DNA of 64,000 nt. It comes from DASQPA01 sp963757335 (GTDB taxonomy: Bacteria; Acidobacteriota; Thermoanaerobaculia; Multivoradales; UBA5704). The position numbers were made by a program, and so were the translations under genes. Positions 44,680-53,650 of the stretch are shown here, piece by piece; positions within the stretch are counted from its first letter, which is position 1, and every line of letters starts with the position of its first letter. The stretch is taken from NCBI GenBank assembly GCA_963757335.1, contig CAVWRJ010000013.1:1-64000 (forward strand). The letters are read 5' to 3'. The notes under the pieces were generated by a model. The model worked only from the letters and a program-made list of their open reading frames with translations. It was not told the DNA's origin and did no database searches.

Positions 44680-45852
44680 ATGAAGATCAGCGGTTTGAAG
44701 TGCGTGCTGGCGCTGTCGTGCGGACTGTTGGCCGTCGCCGGAACTGCCGTGGCCAAGAGTGCCGCGGGAAACGGCGCTCCTGAAAAGCCCCGAATCGTCT
44801 ATTTCCCCGTCCGCGGCGCCGACCGCGGGGTCGATGTCGAGCATCACCTGGTGGCCAAGACCGTGAATCTGACCAACCACGGCGGCCCCACGCTTACCTC
44901 GGCCAAGGTGGTCCTCATCTTCTGGGGACCGACCTTCAACAACGCCGCCTCCCCCGACTACAACTACGCGCGGACGATCATCAATTACCGCAACCAGTTC
45001 GGCACCACCGACGAGTACCGGACCATCACACAGTACTCCGGGATCCAGGTGGCGAATCTCGCCTCGGGGACGGCCGACTGGTTCGACACCACGCCGCCGC
45101 CGCCCAACGTCACCGACGCCCTCGTACAGGGCGAGGTCAATCTGTATCTCACGACACACACCTTCAACTCCAGCACGATCTACGAGGTCTTCATTCCGCG
45201 CACCTCCTACTCTTCGAGCGGCACGAGCACCTCGTGCGGCGGACCGAGCCTCGCGTACTGCGCCTATCACAGCTGGACGGGGAGCGGCTCCACAATCAAG
45301 AAGTACTCGATCCAGCCCTATCCGAGCTGCGGTGGCTGCCAGGTCGCGGGCTGGTCGGACGTCCAGAACCAGGAGCACTTCATCTCGCACGAGACGCGCG
45401 AGGCGGTCACCGATCCGCAGTTGAACGCCTGGTACGACAGCAGCGGCAACGAGGCCGACGACAAGTGCGCCTGGACGCCCACCCCGTTCTTCGGCACCGG
45501 CGGCTACGGCTACCAGTACGAGTGGTCGAACGCGGTCAGCGGGTGCATCAAGACCCTCCCGGCGGCGCCGCTCGCCGTCGCTCCCATCAGCTGCAGCGGC
45601 AACTACCGCGGCAGCACGCAGATCGTCTGCAATACCTCGGTCTCCGGCGGCACGCCGCCGTACAACCTCACCTGGTCGTACTCGGGCACCGCGAGCTCCT
45701 GGTACCAGTACCTCCAGACCGCCTATGCCAACTACAACTCGCCGGGCTGCGGCGCCGGCACCGGCTCGACCTTCAACTCCTTCGTGGCGACCGCCACCGA
45801 CGCGGCCGGCAATTCGACCTTCGCGAGCATCAGCCCCTTGAGCTGCTACTAG
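44680..45852 (+). CDS. Secreted protein resembling EXORDIUM/phosphate-induced-like proteins
   Basis: A 390-aa exported protein with a signal peptide (VLALSCGLLAVAGTAVAK). The first two thirds contain VLIFWGPTFN, YNYARTIINYRNQFG and a HETREAVTDP segment with LNAWYDSSGNEADDKC, reminiscent of phi-1/EXORDIUM-type extracellular proteins and of a zinc-peptidase-like HExxE. The last 100 residues form an Ig-like Cys-paired domain (APISCSGNYRG to SPLSCY). ATG 44680 has GGAGG 8 nt upstream. Enzyme activity is unproven. Confidence 0.55.
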   Translation: MKISGLKCVLALSCGLLAVAGTAVAKSAAGNGAPEKPRIVYFPVRGADRGVDVEHHLVAKTVNLTNHGGPTLTSAKVVLIFWGPTFNNAASPDYNYARTIINYRNQFGTTDEYRTITQYSGIQVANLASGTADWFDTTPPPPNVTDALVQGEVNLYLTTHTFNSSTIYEVFIPRTSYSSSGTSTSCGGPSLAYCAYHSWTGSGSTIKKYSIQPYPSCGGCQVAGWSDVQNQEHFISHETREAVTDPQLNAWYDSSGNEADDKCAWTPTPFFGTGGYGYQYEWSNAVSGCIKTLPAAPLAVAPISCSGNYRGSTQIVCNTSVSGGTPPYNLTWSYSGTASSWYQYLQTAYANYNSPGCGAGTGSTFNSFVATATDAAGNSTFASISPLSCY

Positions 45853-45880
45853 GAAACGAGAGGACGAGAGGACCACTCCA

Positions 45881-45905
45881 GCACCCGGCGTCCCGCGCCG
45901 GGTGC
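45881..45905 (+). terminator. Strong hairpin after the secreted-protein gene
   Basis: A perfect 10-bp stem GCACCCGGCG / CGCCGGGTGC with loop TCCCG, 29 nt after the stop codon. No U-tract follows. Termination is inferred from position. The rest of 45906-46105 shows no gene. Confidence 0.5.
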
Positions 45906-46105
45906 CGAGTGCCGGAGAGTTGTGGGGCTCCCGCGATGGATGGGATCGGGAATGCTGCCCGGTTCATGGAAGTGGATTCAACTCTTTGAACCGCGGCTCC
46001 GCCAAACCCGCAATTCCAGGGGGGGCCGCCTCGGGCACTGGGCGGCATCCTTCTTGCCCTACTGTCGAGACAGAGGCTGTCGAGACCTGACCAGGGAGCT
46101 TGGCC

Positions 46106-47765
46106 ATGACCGCGAGGTACCCCCTTCCGTTCCTCACTCTCGTCCTCGCCGTCACGCTCGCCCTCCCTTTCGCGGTCCAGGCCGCAGACACCCTGGCCCT
46201 CGCCGGGAGGGTGGTCGACGACGCCGGCCGGCCGATCGTGGGAGCGACCGTCTGGGAGTTGCCCGAGCCGCCCGAGTCCGTTGCCGACACCTACCAGCCT
46301 CGCGTTCCCCTCCCTCCCCGCCCTCTGGCGGTGAGCGGCGCGGAGGGCCGCTTCTTGATCCGGACCGCCGATCCCGACTCGACCGTCGAGATCTGCCGGG
46401 ACGGCTTCCTCGTCGAGACTCTCCCGCGACCCCTCGGCGCGCGGCCGGCCGAGGTCGTGCTCCATCCCGCCTCCCGTATCTCGGGCCGAGTCCTGGCGCC
46501 GGACGGCTCCCCGGTGCGGGGGGCGGCGGTCTCGGCGCAGGACCCCCGCTGGGTGCCGAGCGATGTCGTTCTCGACGATCTGCCGGCCCCGCGCCCCTGT
46601 CCGCGATCCGAACCTTCCCTGGAGACCTCGACCGACGCCGAGGGCCGCTTCACCCTGGTGCCCCTGCGACCGGGCCGGTATGACGTCTCGGCCACGGCGC
46701 CCGGCTATCGCAAGTCCGGCTCCGGTCGCCATCTCGATCTCAAGACGGGCGAGGAGCTCGCGGGCGTCGAGGTCCGGCTCGTGCCGGGAGCGATGGTCCG
46801 CGGCCGGGTCGCCACCCCGACCGGCGCTCCCATCGCCGGAGCCCAGGTCTCCTCTCCCGACGACCACGCCAGCACCCGGACCGATGCCCAAGGCGCCTAC
46901 CGGCTGACGGGGGTGTCGCCGGGCCGGCGCGGGATCGGTGCCGAGGTCCATGAGGATGGGATCGTCTCCCGCTCTACCTGGCAGTCCCTCGCGGTCGCGC
47001 CGGGGGAGAACCGGCTGGACTTCACCCTCCCGCCAGAAGGGCGCGAGGTCCGCGGCCGCGTCCTGGCGCCGGACGGCACTCCCGTGGCCGGGGCGCTGTT
47101 GCACCCCGAGAGCGCCTGCCCGGAGCGCTCCGTGCCCAGGCCCCACACCGCCGCCGACGGCTCGTTCGTCATCCACCTGCCGGCGGGGACCGGCCGGCTG
47201 GTGGCGACCCTGGAGGGCTACTCCCCCGGTGCCGTCGACCTCCCGGGAGACGGGCCGGTCGCGGGGGCCGTGATCCATCTCGCCGCCGACCATGGTCTCT
47301 CCGGCCGCATTCTGGGAACGGCGCCAGGGGACCTGCACGCAGGAGGGATGATCGAGCTCGAACGGAAACAGGAGTCTCAGCAGCCGTGCAGGTTCGACCT
47401 TCCGATCGAGCCGGACGGACGCTATCGCTTCGCCGGCCTCTGGCCTGGGGAGTGGACGCTCACGGTCATGGCCGGCGGCCCGCTCCTCCAGAGCCAGGTG
47501 AAGCTCCAGCCCGGAACCGAGGCCTACCTCGATCTTGACGTCCGGCCGAAGCTCGAGGTGCGCGGCCGGGTGATCGACGGGAGCGAGATCCGATAGCTGG
47601 GGCGCCGAACCCACGCCGGACGAGCCCTTCCGCTTCACCGGGCTCCCTACCGGCAGCTACCTCCTGGAAATCGAGGAAGCCGCGATGGGGTACATTGCCC
47701 TCCAGCAGGAGGTGGAGCTCGACGGCGACCGTGAGGTCGTGCTCCATCTCCCCTCCGGCTGGTGA
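46106..47765 (+). CDS. Secreted carboxypeptidase-regulatory-like repeat protein (frameshift near 47590)
   Basis: About 552 aa after correction. A signal peptide (LVLAVTLALPFAVQA) is followed by at least five transthyretin/CarboxypepD_reg-like beta-sandwich repeats, each with a G-R-V-x-D/A-x-x-G-x-P-V/I-x-G-A core and a DAEGRF-type edge (for example SGRVLAPDGSPVRGAAV). The frame meets TAG at 47594, but the frame from 47595 continues with PFRFTGLPTGSYLLEIEE and a normal repeat end, stopping at 47765. The length fits one inserted base. An extracellular adhesive or scaffold role is inferred. ATG 46106 follows AGGGAG. Confidence 0.78.
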
Positions 47766-47806
47766 CCGGCGCGACGGCTCCGCTCCCAGGGAACAGCGCC
47801 CAGGCG

Positions 47807-47812
47807 TAGAAT
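47807..47812 (+). promoter_or_regulatory. -10 box for leaderless two-gene module
   Basis: TAGAAT ends 6 nt before GTG 47819. No ribosome-binding sequence is present. The start codon would be at or next to the transcription start. Confidence 0.4.
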
Positions 47813-47818
47813 GCTCAA

Positions 47819-48067
47819 GTGCCTGACTTCCAGATCCTCGGCGAAGTCACTGGCATTGAGACAATAGCCGAAGGGAAGACGATTCGGGACTTGTCGCGTC
47901 TGGTCAAGACCTACGGTGTGGCGCACTGGAGGAAGCGGAAGGGCATGGCGACCGTCGAACTCGCCGGCGGCCGAGTTAGAAGGGTCGAGCTTCATTGGTA
48001 TGAAGCGCATGGCATCGGCAGAACGGAGCTGAAGATCAAACTCTACCTGGACCAAGATCATGGCTGA
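47819..48067 (+). CDS. Conserved-looking small protein (82 aa), first of a two-gene module
   Basis: Starts with GTG. The sequence is soluble, basic in the middle (AHWRKRKGMATVELAGGRVRR) and ends LHWYEAHGIGRTELKIKL. It looks like an unassigned but recurring small protein family; no catalytic motif is visible. It overlaps the next gene by 8 nt. The two-gene layout, small size and nearby MazEF suggest a toxin-antitoxin-like or mobile cassette, but nothing proves this. Confidence 0.65.
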   Translation: MPDFQILGEVTGIETIAEGKTIRDLSRLVKTYGVAHWRKRKGMATVELAGGRVRRVELHWYEAHGIGRTELKIKLYLDQDHG

Positions 48068-48287
48068 GCCAGAGAACTCGTACGTCGTCTGCCTGGAGAA
48101 TTCGGGCTACCCTGCCTCGCTGGAGCCACGGAAGATTTACCTGCGGATTCACGATCCGAGGGCGGAAGAGGATGGCTTTCTCCGGGTTGTGGACGAATCC
48201 GGAGAGGACTATCTCTATCCGTCGCGGTTTTTTGCTGCGATCGACGTGCCCGCGGCGGTCGAGAGAGCTTTCGCGCGCGCCAGCTAG
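48060..48287 (+). CDS. Conserved-looking small protein (75 aa), second of the two-gene module
   Basis: ATG 48060 lies inside the end of the previous gene. The protein reads like a compact beta-rich domain: YVVCLENSGYPASLEPRKIYL, then FLRVVDESGEDYLYPSRFF and a C-terminal helix. I know of no assigned function for this type. Translational coupling with the 82-aa protein suggests the two act together. Confidence 0.65.
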   Translation: MAEPENSYVVCLENSGYPASLEPRKIYLRIHDPRAEEDGFLRVVDESGEDYLYPSRFFAAIDVPAAVERAFARAS

Positions 48288-48417
48288 TGGGGTGCGTCCC
48301 CACTACCCCCGGCGAAGCTTCCAGGTGCTTGTGATCGGCCCCCAGGGGACGCAGGAAGGCTTCCCGCGCTATCCTTATCTGTAGATAGAGATCCAACCAG
48401 AGTACAGGGGGAGGGCC

Positions 48418-48609
48418 ATGATCGGCCGGGTCGTCGGCACCTACGAGATCGTCGAGCGGCTGGGCGAAGGTGGCATGGGGACCGTCTGGAGGGCGGTCGA
48501 CGTCATGCTGGAGCGGGAGGTGGCGATCAAGGCCATCCGCGCGGACCTCGCCGCACCGTGCACGCTGCTGATTTTAAATAGAGACACTAAAACGAGGCGT
48601 TCAGGATGA
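48418..48609 (+). pseudogene. Truncated Ser/Thr protein kinase (N-terminal remnant)
   Basis: The first 44 residues are the start of a PknB-type kinase: IGRVVGTYEIVERLGEGGMGTVWRAVD (glycine loop) and REVAIKAIR (the ATP-binding Lys). After RADLA (about 48552) the similarity stops at the boundary of a clearly AT-richer segment, and the frame ends at 48609. The catalytic loop and the rest of the kinase are missing, so this is a remnant cut by insertion or deletion. GGGGGAGGG precedes ATG 48418. Confidence 0.75.
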
Positions 48610-48698
48610 ACCTCAACGAAGCAGCAAGACTTCTCCTCCAGTTTTAAGAGTTGGAGTAAGCCCTTGGTTGCTTCTCCGATGGACCTTCAGCTGAGCCC
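48553..48698. other. AT-rich foreign segment that interrupts the kinase
   Basis: This stretch, with TTTTAAATAGAGACAC near its start, is much lower in GC than its surroundings. It contains only a tiny ORF (48606-48647, MNLNEAARLLLQF) preceded by TTCAGG. It may be an end of a lost insertion sequence, but no matching inverted repeat or target duplication was found by eye. Confidence 0.35.
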
Positions 48699-49022
48699 TC
48701 ACCGGTCGGCGGGAAACCCCAGGGCGAACAGCAGAGCGGTTCGAACCTCGACCATCCGATCGGACGCGAGAGTGGTGATCACTCCTCCCAAGCGGTCCCG
48801 GGATACGGTTTGCAGATGGTCAAGGTTGATGGCGGACGACCTGGGCATGCCGTCGGCCTCGGTCAGCAGGACCTCCGACGGGATGTCGCGGATGGTGGAT
48901 GTGATAGGAGCCACGGTGGCCTCGCCGAGGAAATCCAGCGCGGAGTCCCGGGTGAGGACGAGGACCGGGCGCCGTTTGTCCGGCGCGCCGAAGCGATACC
49001 AGCGGATCTCGCCGCGTTGCAT
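48699..49022 (-). CDS. MazF/PemK-type mRNA interferase toxin
   Basis: A 107-aa toxin of the type II MazF family. It starts MQRGEIRWYRFGAPDKRRPVLVLTRDSAL, with the conserved RGEI, the Arg of RRPVLV and the TSTIRDIPSEV segment that forms the active site of MazF RNases. It should cut mRNA at short sequence motifs when free of antitoxin. Its start overlaps the antitoxin stop (TGATG). Confidence 0.92.
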   Translation of the reverse strand: MQRGEIRWYRFGAPDKRRPVLVLTRDSALDFLGEATVAPITSTIRDIPSEVLLTEADGMPRSSAINLDHLQTVSRDRLGGVITTLASDRMVEVRTALLFALGFPADR

Positions 49023-49252
49023 CAGTCCGGCCAGACCTGCTCGGCTTCCCAGGCGTCGAGCTCGCCCGGCCCGATTGGCTTCGCCGCATAGCCCGCGCGA
49101 TGCCGACGCTCCAGCTCGAGCTCTCGCCGGCGCACCAGCGCCTCCCGCAGGGCCTCACGAGTGAAGGCGGAACGGGTCGTCCCGAGGGCCTGGGCCGCGC
49201 GGTCGACCTCCATGACCAGCGCCTCGTCGAGCGTCATCTGCACAGTCTTCAT
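49022..49252 (-). CDS. Ribbon-helix-helix antitoxin (MazE/CopG type) for MazF
   Basis: A 76-aa protein beginning MKTVQMTLDEALVMEVDRAAQ, a ribbon-helix-helix DNA-binding fold, with an acidic/aromatic C-terminal tail (GELDAWEAEQVWPD) suited to bind the toxin. ATG 49252 is chosen over the longer GTG/TTG-type extension. It precedes and overlaps the toxin gene. The complex normally represses its own operon. Confidence 0.88.
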   Translation of the reverse strand: MKTVQMTLDEALVMEVDRAAQALGTTRSAFTREALREALVRRRELELERRHRAGYAAKPIGPGELDAWEAEQVWPD

Positions 49253-49357
49253 ATCGGCCTCTCCAACATCTCTATAGCTATAGTAGCCCACAGAGGAGGT
49301 AGTGGCAATGCCAAATCCCCCACCAGAAGGAGGCGGGCGCCGGCATGCGGGTCGCGC

Positions 49358-49858
49358 TTATGGGACCTGGGAGCCGAGAGCGTCGGTGACCGTCCAGCCC
49401 GTTCCCTGGCGGACCACCCGGAAGCGCAGGCGAGTGGAGGAGAACCGCCCTGCCCGGGTGCCACCCTCGACCTCGACGTCCCCCGAGAGGAGCGGCCGGA
49501 AGCTGTTGATGTAGAAAACCAGGGCCGTTTTGCCGCTCGTCTTCTCGATCACCCGCCCCTCCTCGACCGAGCAGGCGGAGCAGGCGAGGACCGGCTTCGG
49601 CTCGGTGGCGAATCGCTTGAGGAGATCGGCGGACGGATCGGCGCCCTCGCGCCGGTCGGCCGGGGCGCAGAGGCAGAAGACGCCCGCCTCGGACCGGGCG
49701 TCGTGCGCCAGCTGGTGGCGGTAGACCGCTTCCAAGATTCCCGTGGTGTCGTCGACGGAGAGCTCGGAAGAAGCCCGGCCGGCGTTGCCGCCCGCACAGC
49801 CGGTGCCGAGGAGGGGGATCAGGAGCAGAAGCAGAAGGAGCGGAAGGGGGGCGCGCAT
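49358..49858 (-). CDS. Hypothetical lipoprotein (166 aa)
   Basis: ATG 49858 opens a very Leu-rich signal peptide ending in the lipobox LGTGC (Cys 21). The mature part contains CLCAPADRRE and ACSACS clusters and a C-terminal beta-rich half (GWTVTDALGSQVP). No family is recognised. It follows the secreted repeat protein gene by 39 nt on the same strand, so the two may form an operon. Confidence 0.7.
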   Translation of the reverse strand: MRAPLPLLLLLLLIPLLGTGCAGGNAGRASSELSVDDTTGILEAVYRHQLAHDARSEAGVFCLCAPADRREGADPSADLLKRFATEPKPVLACSACSVEEGRVIEKTSGKTALVFYINSFRPLLSGDVEVEGGTRAGRFSSTRLRFRVVRQGTGWTVTDALGSQVP

Positions 49859-49897
49859 GGGAGAGAGTCTACCCCGGCGCGCCCCCCCGTCAGGCAC

Positions 49898-51157
49898 CTA
49901 CGGCGAGAACCGCCGGCCGAAGAGGGTCGTCTGCCCGTCCCGCCAGACGACGAGGAAGTTTCCGGCGACGCCGAGCGGGGTGACCGCCGGCTGGGGATCG
50001 AGGCCGTCCTTCAAGGGGAAGTCGACCGCGAGGTCGGTCCCCGTGGGGGTACCTCCAGCGAGGAAACGGCGGGCGAAGACGCCGGTCCTGCCGCTCGGGG
50101 TGCGGCTCTGCCAGACCACCACGAAGGCGCCGGTGGGGTCGAAGGCCACCCGCGGCTGGGCCTGGTCGCCGGCGGTCGCGGCGTTGACCCGGAAGGCCGG
50201 ACCGGCACGGCGGGCCAGGCGGGTGAAGCGCTGGGCGAAGATCTCCCCCTGGTCGGCGGCGAGCGGCCCCTGGTCGCCCTGCCAGACGACGACGAAGGTG
50301 CTCCCTGGACCGCAGGAGACGCTCGTCGCGGAGTCGCCACGGTCGCTATTGTCCGGCGCCGCGACGGCGAGCTCCGCCCCGCTCGGGGCCCCCGCCGGGG
50401 TCAGCCGGCGGAGGGCGACCCCCTCCTTGCTGGGCTCGAACGGAAAGAAGCCGTCGACCGTCGTCCAGGCGACGACCGCCCGGCCGGCGGTGTCGATGCA
50501 GAGGTCCGGCCGGTCGCCGGAGGCGCGGCCGCCGTCGACCTGGACCTGGGGGGCCAGGGGGAGGCCGGCCGGAGAGAAGCGCCGCGCGAGGATCTTCGGC
50601 GGCTCGCCGTTCTGGGAGTTGCCGGCCGGCAGCGTGCTCACCCAGGCGACCGCGAAACCGCCGTCGGCCGACTTGGCGACCGCCGGGCGGGTGTCGTCCG
50701 GCGGCACCGGCGCCCCGGGATCGTCGACGTTGACCTGGATCACCGGGCCGACCGCCCGGCCGCGTGGGGTGTAGCGCTGAGCGAAGACATCGCTCTGGCC
50801 CTCGACCTCCGCCGACCAGACCACCACATAGCTCCCCTGGAGGTCGGCGGCCACCGCGCCGCCGGTCTCCCGGCCGAGATCGGCCGGGTCGATCGGAAAC
50901 TCGTCGCCGCGCGGAGCGCCGGCAGCGGTGAACAGCCGGCCGGGCACGCTCGAGAGGAGCGAGCCGGCCCCGGTCTCCCCCTGCCAGACCGCCAGGAAGG
51001 CGCCCGAGGGTGTGCCGGCGGCCTGCGGCGACTGCTGGAGGCAGTCGGTGCAGGTACCGAGTCGGAACGGAGAGCCGAGCGGTTGCGGCCCGGCCCAGAC
51101 GGCCGCGCCCGGGCACAGCACGGCCAGGGCAAGGGAGAGGTAGACTCGCCTCAACAT
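49898..51157 (-). CDS. Secreted protein of repeated VVW-x-DVFAQR(Y/F)-type beta units
   Basis: A 419-aa exported protein (signal peptide VYLSLALAVLCPGAAVWA). It holds about seven repeats of 45-60 residues with the core F-x-V-x-W-Q/S-x-x-x-x-G-x-x-x-V-F-A-R/Q-R, for example SYVVVWSAEVEGQSDVFAQRY and GAFVVVWQS..GVFARRF. A beta-propeller fold is likely. Such proteins occur in bacteria with large secretomes; ligand unknown. TCTGATG-type context at the start lacks a strong ribosome site. Confidence 0.7.
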   Translation of the reverse strand: MLRRVYLSLALAVLCPGAAVWAGPQPLGSPFRLGTCTDCLQQSPQAAGTPSGAFLAVWQGETGAGSLLSSVPGRLFTAAGAPRGDEFPIDPADLGRETGGAVAADLQGSYVVVWSAEVEGQSDVFAQRYTPRGRAVGPVIQVNVDDPGAPVPPDDTRPAVAKSADGGFAVAWVSTLPAGNSQNGEPPKILARRFSPAGLPLAPQVQVDGGRASGDRPDLCIDTAGRAVVAWTTVDGFFPFEPSKEGVALRRLTPAGAPSGAELAVAAPDNSDRGDSATSVSCGPGSTFVVVWQGDQGPLAADQGEIFAQRFTRLARRAGPAFRVNAATAGDQAQPRVAFDPTGAFVVVWQSRTPSGRTGVFARRFLAGGTPTGTDLAVDFPLKDGLDPQPAVTPLGVAGNFLVVWRDGQTTLFGRRFSP

Positions 51158-51283
51158 CAGAAACCCCCTTTGTTGGTAAGGATCGTTCGCCAGCGCTCGG
51201 GTGGCGCCAGCGGCTTTCTATTCTCTGTCCTGCAGCTATTTCTACGGCTGCGGTAAAGAAAATGTTGATGGGGCCGTGCCGAG

Positions 51284-51342
51284 CCGAGGACCGCGACGGG
51301 CCGCGCGGAGCGCCCGAAGGAGCGGCCGCAGGCTCGAACGGA
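51284..51342 (+). repeat. Dispersed GC-rich repeat core, copy B
   Basis: CCGAGGACCGCGACGGGCCG followed by CGCGGAGCGCCCGAAGGAG and ending GCAGGCTCGAACGGA. It matches the reverse complement of the core of the 91-bp element at 18070-18160. It lies in the 268-bp gap before the RnfD-like gene. The rest of the gap holds no gene. Confidence 0.6.
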
Positions 51343-51425
51343 CCCACCGCGAACGCCCCCCAAAATCGGCGCGGTTGCATTTTTCCCGTTCGGTGTGTCT
51401 AAGAGGGAAGAGAGGAGACCGCACC

Positions 51426-52268
51426 ATGACTCGCGAAGAGCTGCCACGGCGTAGACGTAGGCTCGATCCCCGGATCTATCAGATCTCCATGCTGGCCGCG
51501 CTCCTGGTCTACGGCGTCCTCCGCCTGGACCTCGAAGTGCGCCCCCTGACGGCCTGCGCCCTCTTGGGCACGGCCCTCTTGACGCAGTACGCCGCTACCC
51601 GTTTCTTTCATCTCCCGGCGTTCGATCCCAAGAGCGCGCTCATCTCCGGGCTCTCGCTCTGCCTCCTCCTGCGGAGCAACTCGCTGGCGCTCGCGATCCT
51701 CGCCGCGGCGGTGACGATCGGCAGCAAGTTCATCCTCCGGTTTCGCGGCAAGCACATCTTCAACCCCACGAACTTCGGGCTCGTGGCGATGATCGTCGCG
51801 ACCGGCAAGATCTGGGTCTCCCCCGGCCAGTGGGGGAACGCCGCGTTTCTCGCCTTTCTCTTCGCCTGCCTGGGCGGGCTCGTCGTCAACCGCGCCGAGC
51901 GCTCGGACGTCACCTACGCTTTTCTCGGTTTCTATCTCGCGCTCCTCTTCGGCCGCGCCCTCTGGCTCGGGGCGCCGTTCGCGATCCCCCTCCATCAGCT
52001 CGCCAACGGCGCCTTTCTCCTCTTCACCTTTTTCATGATCTCGGACCCCCGCACCACCCCCGACTCCCGGGCCGGCCGCATTCTCTTCGCCGGCTTAGTC
52101 GCCCTGGTCTCTGGAACGATCACGTTCGCGCTCTACCGCACCAACGGAATGCTCTTCGCCCTCGCCCTCTGTTCTCCTCTCGTGCCGCTGATCGATCTCC
52201 TGCTGCCCGGAAAACGCCACGCCTGGCGCAAGGAGCCGATCGTCAACCTTTCTGGAGGTGTCACCGTG
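51426..52268 (+). CDS. RnfD/NqrB-like membrane protein (reads in frame into DUF2330 protein)
   Basis: About 280 residues with roughly nine or ten membrane segments. Landmarks such as FNPTNFGLVAMIVATGKIWVSPGQWG and MISDPRTTPDSRAGRI are typical of RnfD/NqrB and YwlF-like relatives (the SDPRTTP motif near the flavin site). No other Rnf/Nqr genes are here. ATG 51426 (MTREELPRR) follows AGAGGAGA. There is no stop before the next gene: the frame runs through its ribosome site into it. A one-base indel would create a GTGA overlap at 52266-52269, the style used elsewhere in the window. Confidence 0.75.
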
Positions 52269-53578
52269 AAACGCCTCGCCGTTCCCGCCGCCGTCGTCTG
52301 CGGCCTCCTGCTCCCGGCCGCCACCGCCCACGCCTTTTGCGGCTTCTATGTTGCCAAGGCGGACACCAAGCTGTTCAATCAGGCCTCCCAGGTCGTTCTG
52401 GTGCGCGACGAAGATCACACCGTCCTCACCATGGCGAACGACTTCAAGGGCGATTTGAAAGAGTTTGCCATCGTCGTCCCCGTCCCCACCTTTCTCGCCC
52501 GCGGGCAGATCCACGTCGCCGACAAGGCCCTGATCGACCACCTGGACGCCTACTCGGCACCGCGCCTCACCGAGTACTTCGACCCCAACCCCTGCGCCGA
52601 GCCGGTGCAGCCGATGGCGCTGGAGGACCGGGCGTACGGCGGGGTGGCCGGTGGAATAGCCAGCGCCCCGAGCGCCAAGGCCGAACGCAGGGTACGGATC
52701 GAGGCGACCTACACCGTCGGCGAGTACGACATCCTCATCCTCTCGGCCGAGGAGAGCCACGGCCTGACCTCCTGGCTGCGGGAGAACGGCTATCGCATTC
52801 CGGCGGGCGCCGAGCGTGTCCTCGGCGGATATATCAAGCAGGGGATGCACTTCTTCGTCGCCAAGGTCAACTTGAAAGAGCAGGGGAAGCTCGGCTACTC
52901 GGCGCTCCGCCCGCTCCAGGTCGCCTACACGTCGCCCAAGTTCATGCTCCCCATAAGGCTCGGCATGGTGAACGCCGACGGACCGCAGGAGCTCTTCATC
53001 TATGCGATCACCAAGAAGGGCCGGGTCGAGACCACCAACTACCGGATGGTCAAGCTGCCGTCGCGAGCAGGAGGTGCCGCTCTTCATCAAAGACGAGTTC
53101 GGGCAGTTCTACAAGTCGCTTTTCGCCCAGCAGGTGAAGAAAGAGGAGATGCGCGCGGTGTTTCTCGAATACGCCTGGAACATGGGCTCCTGCGATCCCT
53201 GCTCCGGCGACCCGCTGGGTGACGGACGAGCTGCACGAGCTGGGGGTGACCTGGGAGAGCGGCGAGACCTTCCTCTCCCGGCTCCACCTGCGCTATGACA
53301 AGCCGCACTTCCCCGAGGACCTGGTCTTCCAGGAGACCGCCGACAACGAGTCTTTCCAGGGCCTCTACGCCCTCCACCACCCCTGGCCCGGAAAACCGAA
53401 CGAGTGCAAGGCGGCGCGGAGCTACTTTAAGGAAGTCGGGAGGCGGCAGTCCAAGGAGGCGCAAAATCTGGCCGCGCTGACCGGTTGGGATCTCGACAAG
53501 ATCCACGGCAAGATGCATCTCAAGATCAAGACCGCCGAGAAGGACGAGCCGTGGTGGAAAGAGATCTGGAAGAACTAG
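52266..53578 (+). CDS. DUF2330 secreted protein A (two frameshifts)
   Basis: About 436 aa after correction. GTG 52266 follows GGAGGT (52254-52259) and opens a signal peptide (VVCGLLLPAATAHA) followed by FCGFYVAKADTKLFNQASQVVLV, the DUF2330 entry. Later landmarks include KEFAIVVPVPTF, GMHFFVAKVNLKEQGKLGY and HFPEDLVFQETAD. Extra bases at about 53062 and 53214 shift the frame; removing both gives a protein collinear with its neighbour at 53651. Function of DUF2330 is unknown. Frame is shared with the RnfD-like gene. Confidence 0.8.
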
Positions 53579-53609
53579 GGCGAATCGAAAGGAATCGCGA
53601 AACGTAAAC

Positions 53610-53631
53610 CCCCCGACGGTCGGGGGTTTTT
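53610..53631 (+). terminator. Rho-independent terminator between the two DUF2330 genes
   Basis: CCCCCGA-CGG-TCGGGGG forms a 7-bp stem followed by TTTTT, 30-odd nt after the stop of DUF2330 A and 20 nt before ATG of DUF2330 B. Confidence 0.8.
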
Positions 53632-53650
53632 CTGCGAGAAAGGAAGCGTC

